A DNA stretch of 63,701 nt from Mycobacterium sp. AT1 (GTDB lineage Bacteria > Actinomycetota > Actinomycetes > Mycobacteriales > Mycobacteriaceae): the NCBI RefSeq assembly GCF_002043095.1, contig NZ_MVOC01000051.1, positions 1 to 63,701 of the forward strand, in the 5' to 3' direction. The first letter of the stretch is position 1. The number at the start of each line of letters is the position of its first letter. Positions 31,129 through 42,067 of the stretch are shown here, in pieces. The notes below the pieces were generated by a model. That model saw only the letters and a list, made by a program, of their open reading frames with translations. It was not told the origin of the DNA and searched no databases. Both the position numbers and the translations under genes were made by a program.

Positions 31129-32187
31129 CTAGCTAGGACAACCCTGACGGTTGGGTGTGTCGAGCGCCTTCGGGGCGTCCTCGATCGACTGGTGCACGAC
31201 GTCCAGCACCTGCGGATCCCAGGTCATCGCGGTGTTCCACTCCAATTTGGCAGCGTTGGAGACGAAGATGCTGTGGGTGTCGTCGACGGTGTAGCAGCGA
31301 CGGTGCGGAAGCACGGAGTCGGCGACGTCGACTGCGTGCGCGCTGGACAGGGCGACCAATCCGTCGTTGGGCCACACGGCAGGGTTGACCTGGCCGGGCA
31401 TGGTGAACCGCTTCCCGGCGATCAGGACGACGGGAATGTCCTGGAGAACCCCGGACTGGTGTTCGTTCCAACCGTTGTCGCCCATTAGATAGGCCCGATT
31501 GACCTCGCGGCCGCTCCCGGACATCAGGCGCAGCACTTCGTCCTTCATCCCCTTCATGGCGGTCTCGCAGAGCGCGTTGCCGAGGCAGTCGGTTAGGGGC
31601 AGGTTGCCGTTGGCGTAGTCCGAAAGGTAGCTGCCCTGCCACGGGGTGCCGAGGGTGGTCAGCGAGCGCACGTGCACGGGCGAGTTCGTGCTGGTCAGCA
31701 CGCGGATGGCCGAGCGGGAGTACAGCCCTCCCATCGAATGGGCGACGAAGTCGACGTCGGTGACGCCCTTCTCGGTGTGCAGCCAGTTCAGGAAGCGCGC
31801 CAAGTGTTCACCGGCGGTGTCGATGCTGGCCGTCGAGTCGACGGTCATGTTCTCCGGCAGGGTGACCGGGCAGATTCCAAAGGGGCCAAAACCGGTCTGG
31901 TCGACCACCTGTCCGCGGCCGGCAATGGCTGGTGAGGTGAAGACGGTGTAGCCCTGTTCGAGCAGGTGTTCACGCAGGGCGGTGTCGGTGTTGCCGGCGG
32001 CCAGGCCGGTGGCGCACGCCTGGTCCGGGGTGGTGAACGGGCTGGTCGCGTCCCCGCCGGAGACGATCACGACGGCCTGGGATGCCGAGCGCTTCTCGGG
32101 TTCGGTCGGCGCGGCGGGTTCACTGCCGCAGCCGGCCGTCAGCACCATCGTCAGGATTGCTGCCCCCGCTGCCAGTATTTGCCTCAC
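31129..32187 (-). CDS. Lipoprotein alpha/beta hydrolase (lipase/esterase-like)
   Basis: 352 residues from a GTG at 32187. The lipoprotein signal ends in LTAGC with Cys20 as the anchor. The mature part has the lipase core: VVIVSGGDATSP, FLNWLHTEKGVTDVDFVAHSMGGLYSRSAIR with the nucleophile Ser in AHSMGG, TTLGTPWQGSY, and candidate Asp and His residues in the C-terminal third (VWPNDGLVALSSAH and DDTHSIF). A surface-anchored hydrolase of lipids or esters is likely; the substrate is unknown. It reads toward the riboswitch, whose own promoter must lie within or just after its 3' end. Confidence 0.82.
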   Translation of the reverse strand: MRQILAAGAAILTMVLTAGCGSEPAAPTEPEKRSASQAVVIVSGGDATSPFTTPDQACATGLAAGNTDTALREHLLEQGYTVFTSPAIAGRGQVVDQTGFGPFGICPVTLPENMTVDSTASIDTAGEHLARFLNWLHTEKGVTDVDFVAHSMGGLYSRSAIRVLTSTNSPVHVRSLTTLGTPWQGSYLSDYANGNLPLTDCLGNALCETAMKGMKDEVLRLMSGSGREVNRAYLMGDNGWNEHQSGVLQDIPVVLIAGKRFTMPGQVNPAVWPNDGLVALSSAHAVDVADSVLPHRRCYTVDDTHSIFVSNAAKLEWNTAMTWDPQVLDVVHQSIEDAPKALDTPNRQGCPS

Positions 32188-32337
32188 GAGGCCGCAGCGT
32201 AACTGTCCTCAGCGTCAACCGATCATGATTCGCCGAGTCACCCACGCCATCCGTGGCAGGAGAGCTACGCGTAGGTTCGTACTCGACGCGATAATGACCT
32301 TGAACGCAGATAGACCGTGACGCCGGGAGACAGATAA

Positions 32338-34572
<2,235 letters not shown>

Positions 34573-34605
34573 TCCACCGGCGGGCGTCCTTGTAATGTGG
34601 CTCAC

Positions 34606-35823
34606 ATGTCCAAGATCAAGGTCGACGGCACGGTCGTAGAACTCGACGGCGACGAGATGACTCGCATCATCTGGAAGCTGATCAAGCAGACGTTGATCCT
34701 TCCGTATCTCGACGTCGACCTCGAGTACTACGACCTTGGCATCGAGCACCGCGACGCGACCGACGACCAGGTAACCGTCGACGCGGCCAACGCCATCAAG
34801 AGGCACCACGTCGGGGTCAAGTGCGCCACGATCACGCCCGACGAGGCCAGGGTCTCCGAGTTCGGGCTCAAGCAGATGTGGTCGTCGCCCAACGGCACCA
34901 TCCGAAACATCCTCGGTGGCACCATCTTCCGGGCGCCAATCGTGATCCACAACGTGCCTCGATTAGTGCCCGGCTGGACCAAGCCGATCATCATCGGCCG
35001 CCACGCGTTCGGTGACCAGTACCGCGCCTTCAACACCAAGGTCGACGGACCCGGTACCTTCACGGTCACGTTCACCCCGGCCGACGGCGGTGAGCCGATG
35101 GTGCACGACGTGGTCCAGATCCCCGACGAGGGCGGCGTCATCATGGGGATGTACAACTTCAAGAAGTCGATCCAGGACTTTGCTCGGTCGTCGTTCAAAT
35201 ACGGTCTCCAACAGAGTTATCCGGTGTACCTGTCGACGAAGAACACCATCCTCAAGGGCTACGACGGAATGTTCAAGGACGAGTTCCAGCGCATCTTCGA
35301 CGAGGAGTTCAAGGCCGAGTTCGACGCCAAGGGACTGACCTACGAGCACCGGCTCATCGACGACATGGTGGCCTCCTGCCTCAAGTGGGAGGGCGGGTAC
35401 GTCTGGGCCTGCAAGAACTATGACGGCGACGTTCAATCCGACACCGTCGCACAGGGTTACGGCTCACTGGGGTTGATGACCTCGGTGTTGATGACCCCTG
35501 ACGGGCAGACCGTCGAAGCCGAAGCCGCGCACGGTACCGTCACCCGGCACTACCGGCAGCACCAGGCGGGCAAGCCGACCTCGACCAACCCGATCGCCTC
35601 GATCTTCGCGTGGACCCGGGGGCTGGCCCACCGGGGCAAGTTGGACGGCACGCCGGCGGTCGTCGAGTTCGCCGAAACCCTCGAGGAGGTCGTGATCGGG
35701 ACGGTCGAGGGTGGCAACATGACGAAGGACCTCGCGCTGCTGATCGGGCCGGAGCAGAGCTGGCAGACCACTGAGGAGTACCTCGGCACCATCGCCGATC
35801 ACCTCAAGAAGGCGCTCGCCTAA
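34606..35823 (+). CDS. icd: Dimeric NADP-dependent isocitrate dehydrogenase (eukaryote-like class)
   Basis: 405 residues from the ATG at 34606. Same reaction as the preceding gene but a different fold and family: VELDGDEMTRIIWKLIK, ATITPDEARVSEFGLKQMW, SPNGTIRNILGGTIFRAPI (Ser and Arg binding isocitrate), IIIGRHAFGDQYRAF, YDGDVQSDTVAQGYGSLGLMTS (metal Asp) and EAAHGTVTRHYRQHQAG (NADP site). Equivalent to Rv3339c (icd1). Probably co-transcribed with icd2. It converges on a hydrolase gene 10 bp beyond its stop. Confidence 0.95.
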   Translation: MSKIKVDGTVVELDGDEMTRIIWKLIKQTLILPYLDVDLEYYDLGIEHRDATDDQVTVDAANAIKRHHVGVKCATITPDEARVSEFGLKQMWSSPNGTIRNILGGTIFRAPIVIHNVPRLVPGWTKPIIIGRHAFGDQYRAFNTKVDGPGTFTVTFTPADGGEPMVHDVVQIPDEGGVIMGMYNFKKSIQDFARSSFKYGLQQSYPVYLSTKNTILKGYDGMFKDEFQRIFDEEFKAEFDAKGLTYEHRLIDDMVASCLKWEGGYVWACKNYDGDVQSDTVAQGYGSLGLMTSVLMTPDGQTVEAEAAHGTVTRHYRQHQAGKPTSTNPIASIFAWTRGLAHRGKLDGTPAVVEFAETLEEVVIGTVEGGNMTKDLALLIGPEQSWQTTEEYLGTIADHLKKALA

Positions 35824-35833
35824 CCCCGAGGGC

Positions 35834-36679
35834 TCAGCCCGCCGGCGGTATCCGCCGTTCGCGTTCGGCGTGGAATCCGACGAAGTCGGCGATCAGCTCG
35901 GTGACTCGACCCGGCGCCTCGAGCATCGGGATGTGGCCGAGGCCATCCAGGCGAACCACCCGGGTGTCGCGCGGCAGGTTGTCGATCAGGTACCGGTTGC
36001 CCCGCGGGGTGGGGAAGACCCTGTCCTTCTCGCACAGCACCAGTTGCGTGGGAACCGCGACGTTGGCCAACTCCAGCAGGCCGGGCAGTCGCAGCGTCTT
36101 GACCAGGAGCTGGAAGTACGCCGTGCAGTGTGTCGCGTCGTCGATCAGCTTGACCAGGTCGGGGTGACTCGGCCCGTCGGCGGGACCGCTCACGGCGAGC
36201 GTCGCGATGCGTCGCGCGAACGGCAGGCCCAGGATCCGGGGCCCCAGCAGGCGCGCCGCGGCCAGCACGGGCCCACCGGCCAGGAACTTCAGCACGGTCT
36301 CGTACTTGGTGAGCGAGTGTTGCGACCAGCCGCCTGCCGGTGCGATCGCCGTCAACGACCTGGCGCGGCCGCGTCGTTCCAGCTCGAAGGCGACCCAGCC
36401 GCCCAGTGAGTTGCCGACGACGTGGGCGGTGTCCCAGCCCAGCTCGTCCATCCGCCGTTCCACGTCGTCGACCAGGTCGGAGGTGCCCATGACCCACGAC
36501 GTGGCCTTGCGGCCTCCGTTGTGGCCGACCATCGTCGGCGCGAACACCTCGTATTCGCCGGTGTCCGCGAGCTGTTCGGCGACCGTCTGCCACACCGCCT
36601 GCGAGCACAGGAACGGATGCAGCATCATGATCGGCTCGCCGCCGGAGTCGCCGAGGTGGATCGGGTCACGGGTCGTCAT
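35834..36679 (-). CDS. Alpha/beta hydrolase
   Basis: 281 residues from the ATG at 36679. Canonical fold: LHPFLCSQAVWQTVAEQLAD (oxyanion region), VVGNSLGGWVAFELE with the nucleophile Ser, VLCEKDRVFP with the acid, and LDGLGHIPMLEAP with the catalytic His. Probably the counterpart of the hydrolase annotated at Rv3338/Rv3337 between icd1 and trpS. Substrate unknown; the family covers esterases, C-C hydrolases and haloperoxidase-like enzymes. Confidence 0.83.
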   Translation of the reverse strand: MTTRDPIHLGDSGGEPIMMLHPFLCSQAVWQTVAEQLADTGEYEVFAPTMVGHNGGRKATSWVMGTSDLVDDVERRMDELGWDTAHVVGNSLGGWVAFELERRGRARSLTAIAPAGGWSQHSLTKYETVLKFLAGGPVLAAARLLGPRILGLPFARRIATLAVSGPADGPSHPDLVKLIDDATHCTAYFQLLVKTLRLPGLLELANVAVPTQLVLCEKDRVFPTPRGNRYLIDNLPRDTRVVRLDGLGHIPMLEAPGRVTELIADFVGFHAERERRIPPAG

Positions 36680-36753
36680 GCCGCCGACACTAAGGTGATA
36701 CCGCCGGTACCGCAAGAATCGTGCCCGGCGCACTCGGCTATGGTCTGTCCCTC

Positions 36754-37554
36754 GTGATCGTCACCACCGTCAACGTCAACGGCATCCGCGCCGCCGTCAA
36801 GGAACGCTCCGCCGAGAATCGCGGCCTCCTGCCCTGGCTCGAGAAGACCGCGGCCGACGTGATCTGTCTGCAGGAGACCCGCGCCGACGACGATCAGCTG
36901 GCCAAGGCGCTGGCCCCCGCCCTCGACGCCGGGTGGCATCTGGCGTCGGCCGATCCACACCTCAAGGGCCGCAACGGTGTTGCGGTGCTCAGCCGGCACC
37001 CGATAACCCGTGCGCTGATCGGTCCCGGGGCCGACGAGTTCGCCGCGCACGGCCGCTACCTCGAGGTCGACACCGCCGATCTCACCGTCGCCAGCATCTA
37101 CGTCCCCACCGGCGAGGCGGAGACCGAGCGGCAGCGGGAGAAGGAACGCTTCATGGCCGCCCTCGCCGCGCGGATGAAGGTCCTGCGCGACGCAGGACGC
37201 GACGCCGTGGTGTGCGGCGACTGGAACATCGGACACACCGAGAACGACATCAAGGCCTGGAAGGCCAATCAGAAGAAGGCCGGCTTCCTGCCCGCCGAAC
37301 GGCAATGGGTGACCGATCTGCTGGCCACGGGATGGGTGGACGTGGTGCGGGCGATGCATCCCGACGTCGCGGGGCCGTACAGCTGGTGGTCGTGGCGCGG
37401 CAAGGCGTTCGACAACGACGCGGGGTGGCGCATCGACTATCAGCTGGCCAACCCGACGCTGGCCGAGAAGGTCGTCGCCGCCCGGGTGGAGCGTGCCGAG
37501 CTCTACGCGTTGCGCTGGTCCGATCACGCCCCGGTGACCGTCGAGTACGCCTGA
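36754..37554 (+). CDS. xthA: Exodeoxyribonuclease III
   Basis: 266 residues from a GTG at 36754, chosen because the mature fold starts at VTTVNVNGIRAAV. An endonuclease/exonuclease/phosphatase-fold AP endonuclease: LQETRADDDQ (metal Glu), GRNGVAVLSRHP, YVPTGE, VVCGDWNIGHTENDIKAW (Asp and Asn), YSWWSWRGKAFDNDAGWRIDYQL and WSDHAPVTVEYA with the catalytic Asp-His pair. It cuts abasic sites in base-excision repair. It lies 46 bp before trpS. Confidence 0.9.
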   Translation: MIVTTVNVNGIRAAVKERSAENRGLLPWLEKTAADVICLQETRADDDQLAKALAPALDAGWHLASADPHLKGRNGVAVLSRHPITRALIGPGADEFAAHGRYLEVDTADLTVASIYVPTGEAETERQREKERFMAALAARMKVLRDAGRDAVVCGDWNIGHTENDIKAWKANQKKAGFLPAERQWVTDLLATGWVDVVRAMHPDVAGPYSWWSWRGKAFDNDAGWRIDYQLANPTLAEKVVAARVERAELYALRWSDHAPVTVEYA

Positions 37555-37599
37555 CCCAAGATCACGCGGGATGACGAGGGTGGAAGGATCAACGCCATC

Positions 37600-38616
37600 A
37601 TGAGTGACTCGAATCGGCGCGTCGTCTTCTCCGGCGTGCAGCCCACGTCCGACTCCCTCCACCTCGGCAATGCGCTTGGCGCAGTCAGCCAGTGGATCGG
37701 ACTGCAGGACGGACACGACGCCTACTTCTGCGTCGTCGACCTGCATGCGATCACGATCGCGCAGGATCCCGCCCTGCTGCGCAAGCGCACCTTGGTGACC
37801 GCCGCGCAGTACCTCGCGCTGGGCATCGACCCGTCCCGGTCCACCGTCTTCCTGCAGAGTCATGTGCCCGCGCACGCCGAATTGGCTTGGGTGCTGGGCT
37901 GTTTCACCGGGTTCGGGCAGGCGTCGCGGATGACCCAGTTCAAGGACAAGTCGCAGAAGGAGGGGGCGGACGCCACGACCGTTGGTCTGTTCACCTACCC
38001 GGTCCTGATGGCGGCGGACGTCCTGCTGTACTCCACGGACCTGGTGCCCGTCGGCGAGGACCAACGTCAGCACCTGGAACTCGCCCGCGACGTGGCACAG
38101 CGGTTCAACGCGCGCTTCCCGAAGACGTTCGTGGTGCCCGAGCCGATGATCCAGAAGGCGACCGCCAAGATCTACGACCTGCAGGACCCGACGGCCAAGA
38201 TGAGCAAGTCGGCCGCCACCGACGCGGGACTGATCAGCCTGCTCGACGATCCGAAGAAGACCGCCAAGAAGATTCGGTCCGCCGTGACCGACAGCGAGCG
38301 TGAGATTCGCTTCGATCGCGAGGCCAAGCCGGGGGTGTCCAACCTGTTGACGATCCAGTCGGCGGTCACCGGCACCGACGTCGACGCGCTCGTCGAGGGC
38401 TACGCCGGCCGCGGTTACGGCGACCTCAAGGCCGACACCGCGGACGCAGTCGTCGAATTCGTCACGCCCATCAAGGCCAGGGTCGACGAGATGCTGGCCG
38501 ACCCGGCCGAATTGGAGTCCGCGCTCACCGCGGGCGCAGCGCGGGCGAACGAGGTGTCTGCAAAGATGCTGGCGCGGGTATACGACCAACTGGGATTCCT
38601 CAGCAAGCGTTCCTAG
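37600..38616 (+). CDS. trpS: Tryptophanyl-tRNA synthetase
   Basis: 338 residues, the normal bacterial TrpRS size. Class I synthetase charging tRNA-Trp. The HIGH box is HLGN at 21-24, KMSKS is intact at 200-204 and the GEDQRQHLELARDVAQRFN segment is typical. Corresponds to Rv3336c. A GTGGAAGGA site precedes the ATG at 37600. Confidence 0.96.
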   Translation: MSDSNRRVVFSGVQPTSDSLHLGNALGAVSQWIGLQDGHDAYFCVVDLHAITIAQDPALLRKRTLVTAAQYLALGIDPSRSTVFLQSHVPAHAELAWVLGCFTGFGQASRMTQFKDKSQKEGADATTVGLFTYPVLMAADVLLYSTDLVPVGEDQRQHLELARDVAQRFNARFPKTFVVPEPMIQKATAKIYDLQDPTAKMSKSAATDAGLISLLDDPKKTAKKIRSAVTDSEREIRFDREAKPGVSNLLTIQSAVTGTDVDALVEGYAGRGYGDLKADTADAVVEFVTPIKARVDEMLADPAELESALTAGAARANEVSAKMLARVYDQLGFLSKRS

Positions 38617-38633
38617 GCCATCAGGAGGCCGGC

Positions 38634-39659
38634 GTGACCGAACCGGCCGAGCCAGGCGTATTGGACCGGCTTCGAGCCAGATATCGCTGGTTCGACCGCA
38701 TCATGGCTGCCCAGGGGCGCTACGACGACAGCAAGGGCGACTTCTACGCCGCGGGCATCACCTACTTCACGATCTTCGCGCTGTTCCCCCTACTCATGGT
38801 CGCCTTCGCCGCGGGTGGCTTCGTGTTGGCCAGCAGACCGGACCTCCTGGCCGTCGTGGAGGGCAAGATCACCGGGTCGGTGTCCGGCGACCTCGGGCAG
38901 CAGCTCGTCGAGCTGATGAAGTCGGCGATCGAATCCCGTACCTCGGTCGGCGTGATCGGCTTGGCCACCGCGGCGTGGGCCGGGCTCGGCTGGATGGCCA
39001 ACCTGCGCGAGGCGCTCAGCCAGATGTGGGGCCATCAGCGGGGGGAGCCCCCCGGCTTCCTGAGCACCAAGATCTCCGACCTGCTGGCGCTGCTGTCGGC
39101 ATTCGTGGCCATCGCCGTCACCGTCGCGCTGTCTCTCCTCGGCAACAGGACGGTGATGCGCAACGTCGTCGAGTTCCTCGGCATCCCCGAGTTCACCGGG
39201 CTGGGCGTCCTGTTGCGGATCGCCTCGCTCGTCGTGTCCCTCGGCATCTCCTGGCTGTTGTTCACCTGGATCATCGCGCGGCTGCCTCGGGAGTCGGTCA
39301 GCCTGCGCAGCGCCGCGCGGGCTGGGCTTTTGGCGGCCGTCGCGTTCGAGGTCTTCAAGTTGGTCGCGTCGGTGTACCTTGCCTCGGTGATCCGTGGGCC
39401 CGCGGGCGCCACCTTCGGTCCCGTCCTTGGTCTGATGGTGTTCGCCTACATCACCGCTCGCCTGATCCTCTTCGCGACCGCGTGGGCCGCGACGTCACGG
39501 GACAACCTGGCGGCGGCGCCGGTCGGGCCTCCCGATCCCGCCGAGATCACCACCAGGGTCGAGATGCACGAGGGCATCGGCGTCCGCGGGGCGGTCGCCG
39601 CAGTAGGGATCGGTGCGCTTGGCGCCCTTGGTCTTTCCCGGCTGACGCGGCGGCGTTAG
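38634..39659 (+). CDS. YihY/BrkB-family membrane protein (Rv3335c-like)
   Basis: 341 residues with about six membrane helices. Hallmarks are DSKGDFYAAGITYFTIFALFPLLM, the YxAAGITYxxxxALFP motif of the family, then TAAWAGLGWMANLREALSQMW and GPVLGLMVFAYITARLILFATAWAA. The function of the family is unsettled; the old RNase BN assignment was withdrawn and a transport role is suggested. The GTG at 38634 is 17 bp after trpS, as in other mycobacteria (Rv3335c). Its stop lies three bases from that of the convergent PBP gene. Confidence 0.88.
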   Translation: MTEPAEPGVLDRLRARYRWFDRIMAAQGRYDDSKGDFYAAGITYFTIFALFPLLMVAFAAGGFVLASRPDLLAVVEGKITGSVSGDLGQQLVELMKSAIESRTSVGVIGLATAAWAGLGWMANLREALSQMWGHQRGEPPGFLSTKISDLLALLSAFVAIAVTVALSLLGNRTVMRNVVEFLGIPEFTGLGVLLRIASLVVSLGISWLLFTWIIARLPRESVSLRSAARAGLLAAVAFEVFKLVASVYLASVIRGPAGATFGPVLGLMVFAYITARLILFATAWAATSRDNLAAAPVGPPDPAEITTRVEMHEGIGVRGAVAAVGIGALGALGLSRLTRRR

Positions 39660-39662
39660 CGC

Positions 39663-40904
39663 CTAGTCGGTGGGGCGCCGGTTGAGCGAACGGGCGGCCA
39701 TGATGAGGCCGAATACGACGATCGCGCCGACCACGCCCACCCCGACCCGCACGGGCACGGCGTCGGCGGTCGGCAGGGGTGAGGCCGCCACGTCCTGGGC
39801 GGGAACGTTGTCACCGAGCGGATTGGCCGCCCGCGCGACCAACGACGGGTCTGGATCGATCAGCGAGCCGACCTTCGTGCCCGGATCGGTTGCGAACCCG
39901 TAGTCGAGCAGGTGCGCGGCCTGCTCCCACGGCGCGATGGGTATCCGGGTGCCGCGCAACATGATCGCGACGAGCCGCCGTCCGTCGCGCTCGGCCGCTC
40001 CGACGAAGGTCTGCCCCGCGTCGTCGGTGAAGCCGGTCTTGCCGCCGAGGGCGCCGGGGTAGTTGTAGAGCAGCTGGTTGTCGTTCTCCAGCTCGTAGCC
40101 GGGGCTGTCCTCGCCGCCGTCGCGGTTGGGGTGGCCGGGGAAGTCGAACGTCTTGGTGGCCACCACGTTGGCGAACACGGCGTTCTGCCAGGCGTAGCGG
40201 TAGAACAGTCCAAGGTCGTAGGCCGAGGTGCTCATGCCGGGGCCGTCGAGGCCCGACGGGGTGGCGGCGCGGGTGTCGCGACCGCCGAGCTTGCTCGCCA
40301 GGTCGTTGATCTTCTGCAGCGCGGTGTCCATGCCGCCGAGCTGGGCGGCGAGCGCGTGCGCGGCGTCGTTGCCCGAGTGCATCAGAAGTCCGTGCAGCAG
40401 GTCGTTGACCGTGTACTTGCCGCCTTGGTCGACGCCGACCCTGGTGCCTTCGGCCGCCGCGTCGTCCGCGGTGCCGATGACCTGCCTGTTGATCGGCAGC
40501 TCCCGCAGTGCCTGCATCGCCACCAGAACCTTGATGATGCTGGCCGGGCGATGCCTGCCGTGCGGATCTCTGGCCGCGATGATGTCGCCGCTGTCGAGGT
40601 CGGCGACCAGCCAGGCCTCCGACGACACGTCGTCGGGGACGGGTGGGGTGCCAGGCGCGGTGATGATGCCGCACCCGGACAGTGCGTCACCGCCGAGGGG
40701 TTTGGCCGGTACGGGCAGGGGCGCTGGCGGGTCGCCGGACTCGGGAACTTCGGAGGAGTCGACGGCCGGGGGCGTCACCACCCGGTAGGGGCAGGCGTCG
40801 TCGGCGTTGGCCAATGCGGGGCTGCCGAGCAGGCAGAACGCTGCCAGGAGGGGAGTGGCTACCAACGCGGCAGCGCGTCGGGACACGGTGTGGAACGTCG
40901 CCAT
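39663..40904 (-). CDS. dacB: D-alanyl-D-alanine carboxypeptidase, S11 family
   Basis: 413 residues. The signal peptide is LVATPLLAAFCLLGSPALANA, the S11 penicillin-binding domain spans about 90-350 and a C-terminal anchor helix follows (VGVGVVGAIVVFGLIMAAR). The active-site triad of motifs is complete: SxxK in PASIIKVLVAMQAL, SGN in LLMHSGNDAAHAL and KTG in ALGGKTGFTDDAGQTF. It trims the terminal D-Ala of peptidoglycan stem peptides outside the membrane. Corresponds to Rv3330 (dacB1). The 145-bp gap upstream (40905-41049) shows nothing beyond a possible promoter. Confidence 0.92.
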   Translation of the reverse strand: MATFHTVSRRAAALVATPLLAAFCLLGSPALANADDACPYRVVTPPAVDSSEVPESGDPPAPLPVPAKPLGGDALSGCGIITAPGTPPVPDDVSSEAWLVADLDSGDIIAARDPHGRHRPASIIKVLVAMQALRELPINRQVIGTADDAAAEGTRVGVDQGGKYTVNDLLHGLLMHSGNDAAHALAAQLGGMDTALQKINDLASKLGGRDTRAATPSGLDGPGMSTSAYDLGLFYRYAWQNAVFANVVATKTFDFPGHPNRDGGEDSPGYELENDNQLLYNYPGALGGKTGFTDDAGQTFVGAAERDGRRLVAIMLRGTRIPIAPWEQAAHLLDYGFATDPGTKVGSLIDPDPSLVARAANPLGDNVPAQDVAASPLPTADAVPVRVGVGVVGAIVVFGLIMAARSLNRRPTD

Positions 40905-41049
40905 GGTGTCTGCAGGTTAGGCGACTGCCTTGGGTTTTCGGAGTTGCCACGCTGTTACCAGAGTGGCCAGTGAGTTCTATGTTCCGCCGACTGCCCGCTT
41001 GTTTACGGACCTACTCGGGCGATGCGTACGACATGCGTGCAGTCGACGG

Positions 41050-42039
41050 TCAGGACAGGTCGAAGTAGGCGATCGCCGAGGCTCCGATGCCGCCCAGCCA
41101 CACCCGGTTGCCCTCCTGGACGACGCCCGTCGTCGACCCGAAGGCGGAATGGCTGGCGTGCAGCTGAGTCAGCACGTGGCCGTCGTCGGGGTCGAAGGCG
41201 ATCACCCACACCACCGGCTTGACGTCGGGGAGCCAGGCATAGGGCAAGTACCACAACAGCTTTCGCAGGATCGGGGCCTTCGTCGCCAATCGCTCGACGA
41301 TGGCGTTGCGGTCCGACACCATGGCCACCCAGATGCTGCCGTCGGGCCCGGTCGAGATGTTGTCCGGATACCCGGGCAGCCCCTCGGCCAACGGCGTCAC
41401 CGTGCCCGCCTCGGGGCCGGTGAGCCAGAACTTCGACACCCGCGCGCCAGTCGTCTCGGCGAAGACGACCGCCGACTCGTCCGCGGTGAGCGTCACCCCG
41501 TTCGCGAAGTGCAGCCCGGACACCAAACGCGTGACCGTGCCGTCGACGTCGAGCCGGAACAGCGAGCCAGAGCCGCGACCTTCCAGCGCCGCGCCCTTGT
41601 AGTGCTCGTAGCCGAAGCGGTCGGTCGACTCCGTGAAGAACACGGAGCCGTCCGACGCCTCGACCGCGTTGGAGCAGAACGTCAGAGGGCGGCCCTCAAA
41701 CGAGTCGACCAACGTCTCGATCTCACCGTTGGCGAGGTTCATCGCCAACAGTCCGCGATGGCTGTCGCAAATCAGCAGCCGACCGTCACGTGCGACGGCA
41801 AGACCGAGCGGTCGCCCACCGGTGTTGCCCACCACCTCGTGTGAGCCGGATTCCGCGTCGACGCGGATGACGTCGCCACCGACGACCCCGGTGTACACGC
41901 CGCCCCTTCCGTCGACGACGACGTCCTCGGGGGCCAAGCCCGGCAGAGGAACGATCGTCAGCCAACGGTCGAGGTCGGGCGCCGGCAGCCGCCGAGCCGC
42001 CGACGGCTGCCAGCGGACGGGATCGATCGGCGGCTTCAC
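41050..42039 (-). CDS. SMP-30/strictosidine synthase-like beta-propeller hydrolase
   Basis: 329 residues from a GTG at 42039 with AAGGAG upstream. Repeated propeller blades are visible (LAPEDVVVDGRGGVYTG, RPLGLAVARDGRLLICD, ANGVTLTADESAVVFAET, YPDNISTGPDGSIWVAMV). The asparagines and aspartates in these blades are the usual calcium/zinc-binding positions of the SMP-30/strictosidine synthase-like fold. Likely a lactonase or ester hydrolase; substrate unknown. It is third in the leftward Lrp-aminotransferase operon, 28 bp after the aminotransferase gene, so it may act on a cyclic product of that pathway. Confidence 0.8.
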   Translation of the reverse strand: MKPPIDPVRWQPSAARRLPAPDLDRWLTIVPLPGLAPEDVVVDGRGGVYTGVVGGDVIRVDAESGSHEVVGNTGGRPLGLAVARDGRLLICDSHRGLLAMNLANGEIETLVDSFEGRPLTFCSNAVEASDGSVFFTESTDRFGYEHYKGAALEGRGSGSLFRLDVDGTVTRLVSGLHFANGVTLTADESAVVFAETTGARVSKFWLTGPEAGTVTPLAEGLPGYPDNISTGPDGSIWVAMVSDRNAIVERLATKAPILRKLLWYLPYAWLPDVKPVVWVIAFDPDDGHVLTQLHASHSAFGSTTGVVQEGNRVWLGGIGASAIAYFDLS

Positions 42040-42067
42040 CTCGATTGCTCCTTGCGTCCGCGAAGCA